DNA of 64,000 nucleotides from contig JACJYV010000004.1 in NCBI GenBank assembly GCA_020635905.1, positions 744,001-808,000 of the forward strand, in the 5' to 3' direction. Shown piece by piece: positions 35,289 to 43,358 of this stretch. Below the pieces are notes generated by a model. That model did not search any database. It was not told where the DNA came from and saw nothing but the letters and a program-made list of their open reading frames with translations. The DNA comes from Bacteroidia bacterium. GTDB taxonomy: Bacteria > Bacteroidota > Bacteroidia > J057 > JADKCL01. Positions within the stretch are counted from its first letter, which is position 1. Every line of letters starts with the position of its first letter. Both the position numbers and the translations under genes were made by a program.

Positions 35289-36125
35289 ATGAACCTCAAC
35301 CGTCAGTTTATGCTTTTTTTAATCCTGATTGCTCAACTTATCCTGGGAAGCGGTTGCACCCCTAATCCAACCCGCGAACCTGAAACGGTGCCGGCCAGGC
35401 AAGTGATGCAATCCCAGGTTTCTCACCCCGATACGCCCTCCGTCATGGAAGACACCCTCAAACTGACCCTGGCCGACCTCCTCGGCCAGATCGACCAAAG
35501 CAAAGATGCAAGATTTGTAAGGATCGAAGATCAATACACCAATAAACCCGGAATTTACCTCAGAAAAGAGACCTATGAGGCATTTTTGCAAATGCACAAA
35601 GCCGCCCAAAAAGACGGCATTCATCTGCTGATCGTTTCGGCTACCCGCAATTTCAATTACCAAAAAAATATCTGGGAGAATAAGTGGGCGGGCAACTGGG
35701 AAGTGGAAGGAAAAAACCTGGCTACGGCCTTTCCCGATCCGGTGCAGCGGGCCAAAACCATTTTGCGCTACAGCGCCATGCCGGGCACTTCCCGTCACCA
35801 TTGGGGCACAGACATTGACCTCAACAACCTGAGCAATTCGCATTTTACCACAGGCAAGGGAAAGGCAATTTATGACTGGCTGCAGGCTCATGCAGCAGAT
35901 TTTGGTTTTTGTCAGACCTACACAGCCAAGGGCGACCTGAGACCAGATGGATATGAGGAAGAAAAGTGGCACTGGTCCTACACTCCCATTGCTAAGGAGT
36001 ACCTGAAAGCCTACGACCAACTTGTCACGGCAGAAAAGATCAAAGGGTTTTTGGGCTCGGAAACAGCAGAAGAGATTCAGGTGATCCAGAAATATGTGCT
36101 GGGGATTAATCCCGGGTGTAAGTGA
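35289..36125 (+). CDS. M15B-family D-alanyl-D-alanine carboxypeptidase lipoprotein (VanY-like)
   Basis: 278 aa with a type II signal peptide (lipobox LGSGC). The VanY-like catalytic domain spans about 80-255. Zinc ligands fit the M15 pattern SxHxxGxxxD: PGTSRHHWGTDIDLNNL supplies His and Asp, and EEKWHWSY supplies the second His with the catalytic Glu. HLLIVSATRNFNYQKNIWENKWAG is the usual segment before the first motif. It would trim peptidoglycan stem peptides in the periplasm. It is divergent from the 1661-aa gene and convergent with the type B cluster. Confidence 0.93.
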   Translation: MNLNRQFMLFLILIAQLILGSGCTPNPTREPETVPARQVMQSQVSHPDTPSVMEDTLKLTLADLLGQIDQSKDARFVRIEDQYTNKPGIYLRKETYEAFLQMHKAAQKDGIHLLIVSATRNFNYQKNIWENKWAGNWEVEGKNLATAFPDPVQRAKTILRYSAMPGTSRHHWGTDIDLNNLSNSHFTTGKGKAIYDWLQAHAADFGFCQTYTAKGDLRPDGYEEEKWHWSYTPIAKEYLKAYDQLVTAEKIKGFLGSETAEEIQVIQKYVLGINPGCK

Positions 36126-36204
36126 TCTTTTCCCTCACCGGGTTGATTTTTTAACAACCTCTTTCAGGGCATTAAAGATCAATGAGTTCCCAGAATGGGA
36201 GAAA

Positions 36205-37866
36205 CTACCTCAACACCACCACTCTCCCCGCCATCGCCCCCTCCTGCGGATCCTCCACCCAATAAAAATACACTCCCTGCGACAGGATCAGCGAACCATT
36301 CGGCCAGTCATTCTGGTAATTATTGCTGTAAAAAATTCTCCTTCCAAGGTAATCCGTAATTTGGAGTTGAGTGCCGGGCTTTAGATTCTTGATTTCAAAC
36401 AGATCATTTATCCCATCTCCATTAAGAGAAAGCAAAGATGGAATCTCAATAGCACAATCTGATTTTACCGTCACTGTAACAGAGTCAAAAGATGAAGCCC
36501 ACTCCGGACACATGGTTCTATCTATCGCAGACAAGTAGTATGTGGTTGTCACCCCGGGGGAAGCAGTTGGCTGCGCTGACATAGGGAAATCAAGTCCGTC
36601 AGACGGAGACCAGTAATAAGCCATTTTTCCAGTCGTATCAGGAATTCCCAGTTGGGTTGATTCACCTTTGCAGATGGTTTTACCAGGTCCGGCTTCGGCT
36701 TCCTGCGCTATCAATTTGCCCAGACGATAGTTGGGGATGTTGGGGAGGCCACCACCCGAGGTATAGGGGGCAAGAGAAAAACCCGCATACTCAAAGTTGC
36801 AAGCAGCGCCAAGGAGGTTAGGGTTGTGAATTACAGACATAAAATCCACCCTGTATGGGGACTTTCCATTTTCATTTCCAATATAAATCTTACCATTAGG
36901 AGCAAGTTTCGCATGAATGAAACTCATAGAATCTTTTGATGTTTCACCTACCAAAGTTTCACTTCCCAAAATATCATCAGACCACAAATCATATTGATAC
37001 ACTTTACCCTTTTCCGTGGGGACCCCTTGCGTTCCATAAAAAAACCTCCCATTGGGAGAAAAAGCCTGGCTGAAATAATCTGTTTCAGTCGAAGGTGGCT
37101 TAATAATTGAGCCAAAAACCTGAATGTCCCCTGTACATCTGTCAAAGGAATAAAACTCCACTGTACCAAAATCTACCTGAACGGAAAACATGTCCGCTTG
37201 ATCATTGAAAATTAACGGTGCACCATAATCATAAAATGATTCGACATGTTTCATCCCTATGTTTTGATAACTTGATTCAAAACTTTTATTAGCGCCAAGG
37301 AGTATTTTTACAAATCTGTTTGACTTGGTCCAAAGATCTGATTTTTTATGAGCCAAAAGCCACCAACGCTTTCCATCAGCATGGCGAACTGCAGCAAGAT
37401 GTTCTGTTAATGAATCCTCTAAAAGGAAATCAGTCAGAAATACGCGGCCTAATCCATTATTCTCAAGGGAGTCGATAAGAGAATATCGAAGAAAGAACCC
37501 TCCGCTGCCAGAGTGAAGGATACCAAGGAAAGAAAGCGAATCAGAAAGTGCAATAAGAATTGACCCTTGTGCACGGTTATCCGCACTAACGGAACCAACG
37601 AAAGGAAAATTCCAACCTGAAACGGTTTGATGATTATTGTTCAGCAAATGCCATCCTTCAGTATATAATTTCAGATTCCCTTCAGAATCACAAAGGATCG
37701 AAGAGCTTTCCTGAGAAGTGATACTCACCCCATCAACCAGAGATGGTGGACTCGTATTAAAATTCATCAATACTGAATCCCCGAAAAACCACAGGTTCCC
37801 TTCTTTCTGCCCCAAAGCAATTTTGGAAAAGGTTAAAAGGGTAATAATGATCAGAAGAATTCGCAT
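36205..37866 (-). CDS. Type B sorting propeller-like protein A (553 aa)
   Basis: 553 aa from ATG 37866 (signal peptide MRILLIIITLLTFSKIALG). The N-terminal 350 or so residues look like a beta-propeller family common in T9SS proteins: LWFFGDSVLMNF, SSSILCDSEGNLKLYTEGW, VRHADGKRWWLLAHK, FDRCTG, FSPNGRFFYG, LAPNGKIYIGN. An Ig-like module AGPGKTICKGESTQLG...YYWSPSDGLDFP follows, then the type B sorting domain (SLNGDGINDLFEIKNL...GVYFYWVEDPQEGAMAGR). It is nearly identical to the copy at 39782-41443 (about six residue differences, mostly in the first 160 residues). Ligand and function unknown. It is the last gene of the five-gene array; the sorting domain lacks the GC-rich codon style of genes B, B' and C. 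Confidence 0.92.
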   Translation of the reverse strand: MRILLIIITLLTFSKIALGQKEGNLWFFGDSVLMNFNTSPPSLVDGVSITSQESSSILCDSEGNLKLYTEGWHLLNNNHQTVSGWNFPFVGSVSADNRAQGSILIALSDSLSFLGILHSGSGGFFLRYSLIDSLENNGLGRVFLTDFLLEDSLTEHLAAVRHADGKRWWLLAHKKSDLWTKSNRFVKILLGANKSFESSYQNIGMKHVESFYDYGAPLIFNDQADMFSVQVDFGTVEFYSFDRCTGDIQVFGSIIKPPSTETDYFSQAFSPNGRFFYGTQGVPTEKGKVYQYDLWSDDILGSETLVGETSKDSMSFIHAKLAPNGKIYIGNENGKSPYRVDFMSVIHNPNLLGAACNFEYAGFSLAPYTSGGGLPNIPNYRLGKLIAQEAEAGPGKTICKGESTQLGIPDTTGKMAYYWSPSDGLDFPMSAQPTASPGVTTTYYLSAIDRTMCPEWASSFDSVTVTVKSDCAIEIPSLLSLNGDGINDLFEIKNLKPGTQLQITDYLGRRIFYSNNYQNDWPNGSLILSQGVYFYWVEDPQEGAMAGRVVVLR

Positions 37867-37928
37867 GGAATATAAATCTATGAAAAACAAGGTTTTGATT
37901 CTATCCCATCCACCTCAAAGATTCTCAC

Positions 37929-39605
37929 TCACCTTCCAACTACAAGCCTCCCCGCAAACGCCCCCTCCTGCGGATCCTCCACCCAATAAAAATATACCCC
38001 CTGCGACAAGATCAGCGAACCATTAGGCCAATCATTCTGATAATTGGAAGAATGAAAAACCCGCCTTCCCAGATAATCCGTGATCTGCACCTCCGTGCCC
38101 GGACGGAGGTTTTTGATCTCAAAATGGTCGTTCAGGCCGTCGCCGTCGGGGGTGACTACGGGCACCACCTGGATGTGGCAATTGCTTTTCACCGTCACGG
38201 TGACCGAGTCGTGGGAGGTGCCATACTCGGGGCAAATGGTAGTGTCAATGGCCGTGAGGTAATAGGTGGTGGTATGGGTAGGCGAGGCGGTGGGTTGGGC
38301 GGAATTGGGGAAGTCGAGGCCGTCGGGCGGCGCCCAGGAGTAGATCATTTTGCTTGTGGCATCGGGCGTGCCGATTTGGGTGGTTTCGCCGGTGCAGATG
38401 GCTTTACCTGGTCCGGCATTCGCCTCTTGTTTCATTAATTTCCCCAACCGGAAATTTGGAAAATTGGGCAAGCCCAATCCCTTCTCAACCGGAAAAAGAT
38501 CAATATCATAAGGTACAAAATTGCAAGCCAGCCCTTTTTCATTGGGATTGTGAATTACGCCCAGTTTAGTTTGGGCATCGTGGTTGTCCTGATCGTAATG
38601 GACCACGTAAATCTTTCCATCAGGGCCTAATTCGAGTTGCCCAAATGTTTCGTATTTGTTGATAGAGTCCAATGGTGTTTCCCAAACAATTATTTCCGAA
38701 CCTGTTATATTTCCTGATTTAACTTCGTATTGTAACAGGCGGTCTGGGGAGGTTCCAAATCCTTCGCCTGCATACAGGTATTTTCCATTGGGTGAAAAAC
38801 TTAATCCATACAAGAACCCTTCGTTTCCCAAACCCCGATCTATTTCAGCAAATTCTGTCAACAGTCCATGGCATCGATCAAAAGAAAGCAAATCAACCTT
38901 CCCCACTCCAGAAATCGTGGCAATTATGGAGCCTTCATTATTTGTAGTCATTTCTCCAAAAGAATAGGGATAGGAGGGAAATAGTTCATGATTCCTTCCA
39001 ACCTTCTGTTCAATCCTGGAAGAGACCCCAGTAATATCAAGAGAATAAAGAATGAAAGTATCATCCTTGTTTTTGTGACCAATTACCCACCACGCCATCC
39101 CATTTGGATGCCGAATAGCAGTCAACTGTTCGCTAAAAAGTGTTCCTATTAAGCTATCTGTAATGATTACCTCTCCCTCACCATTATTTTTTTTCATGTC
39201 AATAACTGTGAGGTATAATTGTAAAGGGTTAGTAGCCTGTTGATCTTCTGTAAGTTGAAGCAAAAAGTACATAGATTCATGGCCCGGCAAGGCAGTAAGA
39301 CCTTGGGTAATTGCAGCTGAAGAATACCATTTTGTCATTACTTGCCACCCAGAGAAAAATTTGTGAGCCTTATTAAAAAGGCGTCCTCCATCACAATAAA
39401 ATAAAAGCTGCCCTACAGAATCGCACATTGAAGCTACCCCTTCAAATGAATTCAACGCCCCTGCATCAAATGAAACCTTAGGCGGAGCCGTAGAAAAATC
39501 CAGTAGCAAAGACTCCCCAAGGAACCAGACGTTGTCGTAAGATTGGGCGACTCCCATCTGGATTGTGAGGGTAAAAAGTAATATGGCAAACAGTCCTTTG
39601 GGCAT
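37929..39605 (-). CDS. Type B sorting propeller-like protein B (558 aa)
   Basis: 558 aa from ATG 39605 (signal peptide MPKGLFAILLFTLTIQMGVAQ). Propeller-like body: NVWFLGESLLLDFSTAPPKV, ASMCDSVGQLLFYCDGG, IRHPNGMAWWVIGHK, FSPNGKYLYAGEG, LELGPDGKIYVVHYD. Ig-like module AGPGKAICTGETTQIG, then a type B sorting domain (VTPDGDGLNDHFEIKNLRPG...GVYFYWVEDPQEGAFAGR). The first 52 residues and the last 210 or so match protein B' (41506-43182) almost perfectly, while residues 53-325 are only about half identical. From about 38425 downward the codons become markedly GC-richer. Function unknown; probably surface-exposed. Confidence 0.92.
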   Translation of the reverse strand: MPKGLFAILLFTLTIQMGVAQSYDNVWFLGESLLLDFSTAPPKVSFDAGALNSFEGVASMCDSVGQLLFYCDGGRLFNKAHKFFSGWQVMTKWYSSAAITQGLTALPGHESMYFLLQLTEDQQATNPLQLYLTVIDMKKNNGEGEVIITDSLIGTLFSEQLTAIRHPNGMAWWVIGHKNKDDTFILYSLDITGVSSRIEQKVGRNHELFPSYPYSFGEMTTNNEGSIIATISGVGKVDLLSFDRCHGLLTEFAEIDRGLGNEGFLYGLSFSPNGKYLYAGEGFGTSPDRLLQYEVKSGNITGSEIIVWETPLDSINKYETFGQLELGPDGKIYVVHYDQDNHDAQTKLGVIHNPNEKGLACNFVPYDIDLFPVEKGLGLPNFPNFRLGKLMKQEANAGPGKAICTGETTQIGTPDATSKMIYSWAPPDGLDFPNSAQPTASPTHTTTYYLTAIDTTICPEYGTSHDSVTVTVKSNCHIQVVPVVTPDGDGLNDHFEIKNLRPGTEVQITDYLGRRVFHSSNYQNDWPNGSLILSQGVYFYWVEDPQEGAFAGRLVVGR

Positions 39606-39781
39606 TTTTAAGCGATGGATATCCAATATACAACCTTTCCACGATGAATGATTGGTTTGCCAATTGATTACGAACTGATGTGGCAATGGAATGTCTCGAA
39701 GCACGGGCAAATGGCCCCCTTCGGAGAAGGAGGGCCTGTTTCACGGGGCAACCCGTTACCCGTTACCCCCAACCAGAACCT

Positions 39782-41443
39782 CTACCTCACCACCACAACT
39801 CTCCCCGCCATCGCCCCCTCCTGCGGATCCTCCACCCAATAAAAATACACTCCCTGCGACAGGATCAGCGAACCATTCGGCCAGTCATTCTGGTAATTAT
39901 TGCTGTAAAAAATTCTCCTTCCAAGGTAATCCGTAATTTGGAGTTGAGTGCCGGGCTTTAGATTCTTGATTTCAAACAGATCATTTATCCCATCTCCATT
40001 AAGAGAAAGCAAAGATGGAATCTCAATAGCACAATCTGATTTTACCGTCACTGTAACAGAGTCAAAAGATGAAGCCCACTCCGGACACATGGTTCTATCT
40101 ATCGCAGACAAGTAGTATGTGGTTGTCACCCCGGGGGAAGCAGTTGGCTGCGCTGACATAGGGAAATCAAGTCCGTCAGACGGAGACCAGTAATAAGCCA
40201 TTTTTCCAGTCGTATCAGGAATTCCCAGTTGGGTTGATTCACCTTTGCAGATGGTTTTACCAGGTCCGGCTTCGGCTTCCTGCGCTATCAATTTGCCCAG
40301 ACGATAGTTGGGGATGTTGGGGAGGCCACCACCCGAGGTATAGGGGGCAAGAGAAAAACCCGCATACTCAAAGTTGCAAGCAGCGCCAAGGAGGTTAGGG
40401 TTGTGAATTACAGACATAAAATCCACCCTGTATGGGGACTTTCCATTTTCATTTCCAATATAAATCTTACCATTAGGAGCAAGTTTCGCATGAATGAAAC
40501 TCATAGAATCTTTTGATGTTTCACCTACCAAAGTTTCACTTCCCAAAATATCATCAGACCACAAATCATATTGATACACTTTACCCTTTTCCGTGGGGAC
40601 CCCTTGCGTTCCATAAAAAAACCTCCCATTGGGAGAAAAAGCCTGGCTGAAATAATCTGTTTCAGTCGAAGGTGGCTTAATAATTGAGCCAAAAACCTGA
40701 ATGTCCCCTGTACATCGGTCAAAGGAATAAAACTCCACTGTACCAAAATCTACCTGAACGGAAAACATGTCCGCTTGATCATTGAAAATTAACGGTGCAC
40801 CATAATCATAAAATGATTCGACATGTTTCATCCCTATGTTTTGATAACTTGATTCAAAACTTTTATTAGCGCCAAGGAGTATTTTTACAAATCTGTTTGA
40901 CTTGGTCCAAAGATCTGATTTTTTATGAGCCAAAACCCACCAACGCTTTCCATCAGCATGGCGAACTGCAGCAAGATGTTCTGTTAATGAATCCTCTAAA
41001 AGGAAATCAGTCAGAAATACGCGGCCTAATCCATTATTCTCAAGGGAGTCGATAAGAGAATATCGAAGAAAGAACCCTCCGCTGCCAGAGTGAAGGATAC
41101 CAAGGAAAGAAAGCGAATCAGAAAGTGGAATAAGAATTGACCCTTGTGCACGGTTATCCGCACTAACGGAACCAACGAAAGGAAAATTCCAACCTGAAAC
41201 GGTTTGATGATTTTTGTTCAGCAAATGCCATCCTTCAGTATAAAGTTTCAGATTCCCTTCAGAATCACAAAGGATCGAAGAGCTTTCCTGAGAAGTGATA
41301 CTTACCCCATCAACCAGAGAAGGTGGATTTGTATTAAAATTCATCAATACTGAATCCCCGAAAAACCACAGGTTCCCTTCTTTCTGCCCCAAAGCAATTT
41401 TGGAAAAGGTTATTAGGGTAATAATGATCAGAAGAATTCGCAT
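39782..41443 (-). CDS. Type B sorting propeller-like protein A' (553 aa, near-copy of A)
   Basis: 553 aa from ATG 41443. The open frame continues upstream to 41563, but only because the duplicated junction is open; the true start precedes the signal peptide MRILLIIITLITFSKIALG. Same architecture as protein A: propeller-like body, Ig-like AGPGKTICKG module, type B sorting domain. It differs from A at about six residues, for example LITFSK for LLTFSK, NTNPP for NTSPP, NKNHQ for NNNHQ, ILIPLSD for ILIALSD, WWVLAHK for WWLLAHK, and VVVVR for VVVLR. Residues from about 165 to 550 are identical, so the pair is either a recent duplicate or maintained by gene conversion. Confidence 0.92.
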   Translation of the reverse strand: MRILLIIITLITFSKIALGQKEGNLWFFGDSVLMNFNTNPPSLVDGVSITSQESSSILCDSEGNLKLYTEGWHLLNKNHQTVSGWNFPFVGSVSADNRAQGSILIPLSDSLSFLGILHSGSGGFFLRYSLIDSLENNGLGRVFLTDFLLEDSLTEHLAAVRHADGKRWWVLAHKKSDLWTKSNRFVKILLGANKSFESSYQNIGMKHVESFYDYGAPLIFNDQADMFSVQVDFGTVEFYSFDRCTGDIQVFGSIIKPPSTETDYFSQAFSPNGRFFYGTQGVPTEKGKVYQYDLWSDDILGSETLVGETSKDSMSFIHAKLAPNGKIYIGNENGKSPYRVDFMSVIHNPNLLGAACNFEYAGFSLAPYTSGGGLPNIPNYRLGKLIAQEAEAGPGKTICKGESTQLGIPDTTGKMAYYWSPSDGLDFPMSAQPTASPGVTTTYYLSAIDRTMCPEWASSFDSVTVTVKSDCAIEIPSLLSLNGDGINDLFEIKNLKPGTQLQITDYLGRRIFYSNNYQNDWPNGSLILSQGVYFYWVEDPQEGAMAGRVVVVR

Positions 41444-41505
41444 GGAATATAAATCTATGAAAAACAAGGTATTGATTCTATCCCCTCCTCCCCAAAGATT
41501 CTCAC

Positions 41506-43182
41506 TCACCTTACAACTACAAGCCTCCCGGCCATGGCTCCCTCCTGCGGATCCTCCACCCAATAAAAATATACTCCCTGCGACAGGATCAGCGAACCAT
41601 TCGGCCAGTCATTCTGGTAATTGGCAGAGTGATACACCCGCCGCCCCAGATAATCTGTGATCTGCACCTCCGTACCCGGACGGAGGTTTTTGATCTCAAA
41701 GTGGTCGTTCAGGCCGTCGCCGTCGGGAGTCACCACGGGCACAACCTGGATGTAGCAATCGCTTTTCACCGTCACGGTGACCGAGTCGTGGGAGGTGCCA
41801 TACTCGGGGCAGATGGTGGTGTCGATGGCCGTGAGGTAATAGGTGGTGGTCTGGGTGGGCGAGGCGGTGGGTTGGGCAGAATTGGGGAAATCGAGGCCAG
41901 TGGGCGGGGACCAGGAGTAGATCATGTGGGTGGTGGTGTCTGGCGTGCCGAGTTGGGTGGATTCGCCATCGCAGATGGCTTTACCTGGTCCGGCATTCGC
42001 CTCTTGTTTCATTAATTTCCCCAATCGAAAATTGGGAAAATTGGGCAAGCCCAATCCCTTCTCAACCGGAAAAAGATCAATATCATAAGGCACAAAATTG
42101 CAAGCCAGCCCTTTTTCATTGGGATTGTGAATAACGCCCAGTTTAGTTTGGGCATCGTGGTTGTCCTGATCGTAATGGACCACATAGATTTTATTATTTG
42201 GGCCTAATTCGAGTTGACCAAATGATTCATACTGACTGATTGAATCAAAAGGAGTTTTCCAAATCACATATTGAGTTTGGGTAATATTCCCCTGTATTAC
42301 TTCAAATTGGAAAAGTGTATCCGGGGATAATCCATACCCTTCACTTGCATATAAAAATCGTCCGTTTGGAGAAAAACTCAATCCATATAACAAATTACTA
42401 ACCTGATAAGGACGTTGCAGAAATGCAAACGGTTCCAAAAGCCCTGTACATCTGTCAAATCTTAAAATTTCCACCATACCCACATCTACAACAGTTGCAA
42501 TAAATTTTCCATCCAAAGTAGCAGTCATTTCTCCAAAAGTTGAAGAGGTTTGCGGGAAATATTTGTGCACATAACCTACGTTTTGGTAATTCCAGTTAAT
42601 AGCCCCATCCTTTCCAATTAAGATTTTAATAAATTTATTATTTTGATTTTCGTGTCCAATTAACCACCAGGATTTTCCGTCAGCATGGCGCACAACCGTA
42701 AGTTGTTCTGCCAGACCATCCACAATGAGTTGGTTGGAAGAAATCACTTCCCCATTTCCAAAATTCCTGTTCATATTGATAACGGAATAGTACAAATCCA
42801 GGGGAGAAGATGATTGGACGTCTAAAGTTAAATGAAAAAGAAAAAATAATGAATCGTTGATTGGGAGAGCCGTAACGCCATCAGTAATGACAGAGGAAAT
42901 AAACCACTTGTTTTGCAAAACCCATCCCTTGAAAGGCTTGTTATTTTTATCAAATAATTCGCCCCCATCGCAATAAAAAAGCAAATTTCCATCTTTATCA
43001 CACATTGATGCAATTCCTTCATCTCCATTCAACGCTCCCGCATCAAAAGAAACCTTTGGCGGAGCCGTGGAAAAATCCAGCAACAAAGACTCCCCAAGGA
43101 ACCAGACGTTGTCGTAGGATTGGGCGACTCCCATCTGGATTGTGAGGGTAAAAAGTAATATGGCAAACAGTCCTTTGGGCAT
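41506..43182 (-). CDS. Type B sorting propeller-like protein B' (558 aa, mosaic with B)
   Basis: 558 aa from ATG 43182 with the same signal peptide as B. Residues 1-52 equal B, but the body from GDEGIASMCDKDGNLLFYCDGGEL to about residue 325 is diverged (for example VVRHADGKSWWLIGHENQNNKF for B's IRHPNGMAWWVIGHKNKDDTF), without net length change. The shared stretch resumes near LELGPNNKIYVVHYDQDNHDAQTK and the 3' sorting cassette is near-identical to those of B and C. The codons of the cassette (41506 to about 42003) are GC-rich, and those of the middle AT-rich. It has intact ends and no frameshift, so it should be expressed. Confidence 0.92.
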   Translation of the reverse strand: MPKGLFAILLFTLTIQMGVAQSYDNVWFLGESLLLDFSTAPPKVSFDAGALNGDEGIASMCDKDGNLLFYCDGGELFDKNNKPFKGWVLQNKWFISSVITDGVTALPINDSLFFLFHLTLDVQSSSPLDLYYSVINMNRNFGNGEVISSNQLIVDGLAEQLTVVRHADGKSWWLIGHENQNNKFIKILIGKDGAINWNYQNVGYVHKYFPQTSSTFGEMTATLDGKFIATVVDVGMVEILRFDRCTGLLEPFAFLQRPYQVSNLLYGLSFSPNGRFLYASEGYGLSPDTLFQFEVIQGNITQTQYVIWKTPFDSISQYESFGQLELGPNNKIYVVHYDQDNHDAQTKLGVIHNPNEKGLACNFVPYDIDLFPVEKGLGLPNFPNFRLGKLMKQEANAGPGKAICDGESTQLGTPDTTTHMIYSWSPPTGLDFPNSAQPTASPTQTTTYYLTAIDTTICPEYGTSHDSVTVTVKSDCYIQVVPVVTPDGDGLNDHFEIKNLRPGTEVQITDYLGRRVYHSANYQNDWPNGSLILSQGVYFYWVEDPQEGAMAGRLVVVR

Positions 43183-43358
43183 TTTTAAGCGATGGATATC
43201 CAATATACAACCTTTCCACGATGAATGATTGGTTTGCCAATTGATTACGAACTGATGTGGCAATGGAATGTCTCGAAGCACGGGCAAATGGCCCCCTTCG
43301 GAGAAGGAGGGCCTGTTTCACTGGGCAACCCGTTACCCGTTACCCCCAACCAGAACCT

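Noticed and set aside
41444..41563. N-terminal extension of gene A' (MGGGSAGG...).
   Set aside because: It exists only because the upstream DNA is open; the true start before the signal peptide is at 41443, as in the duplicate gene A.
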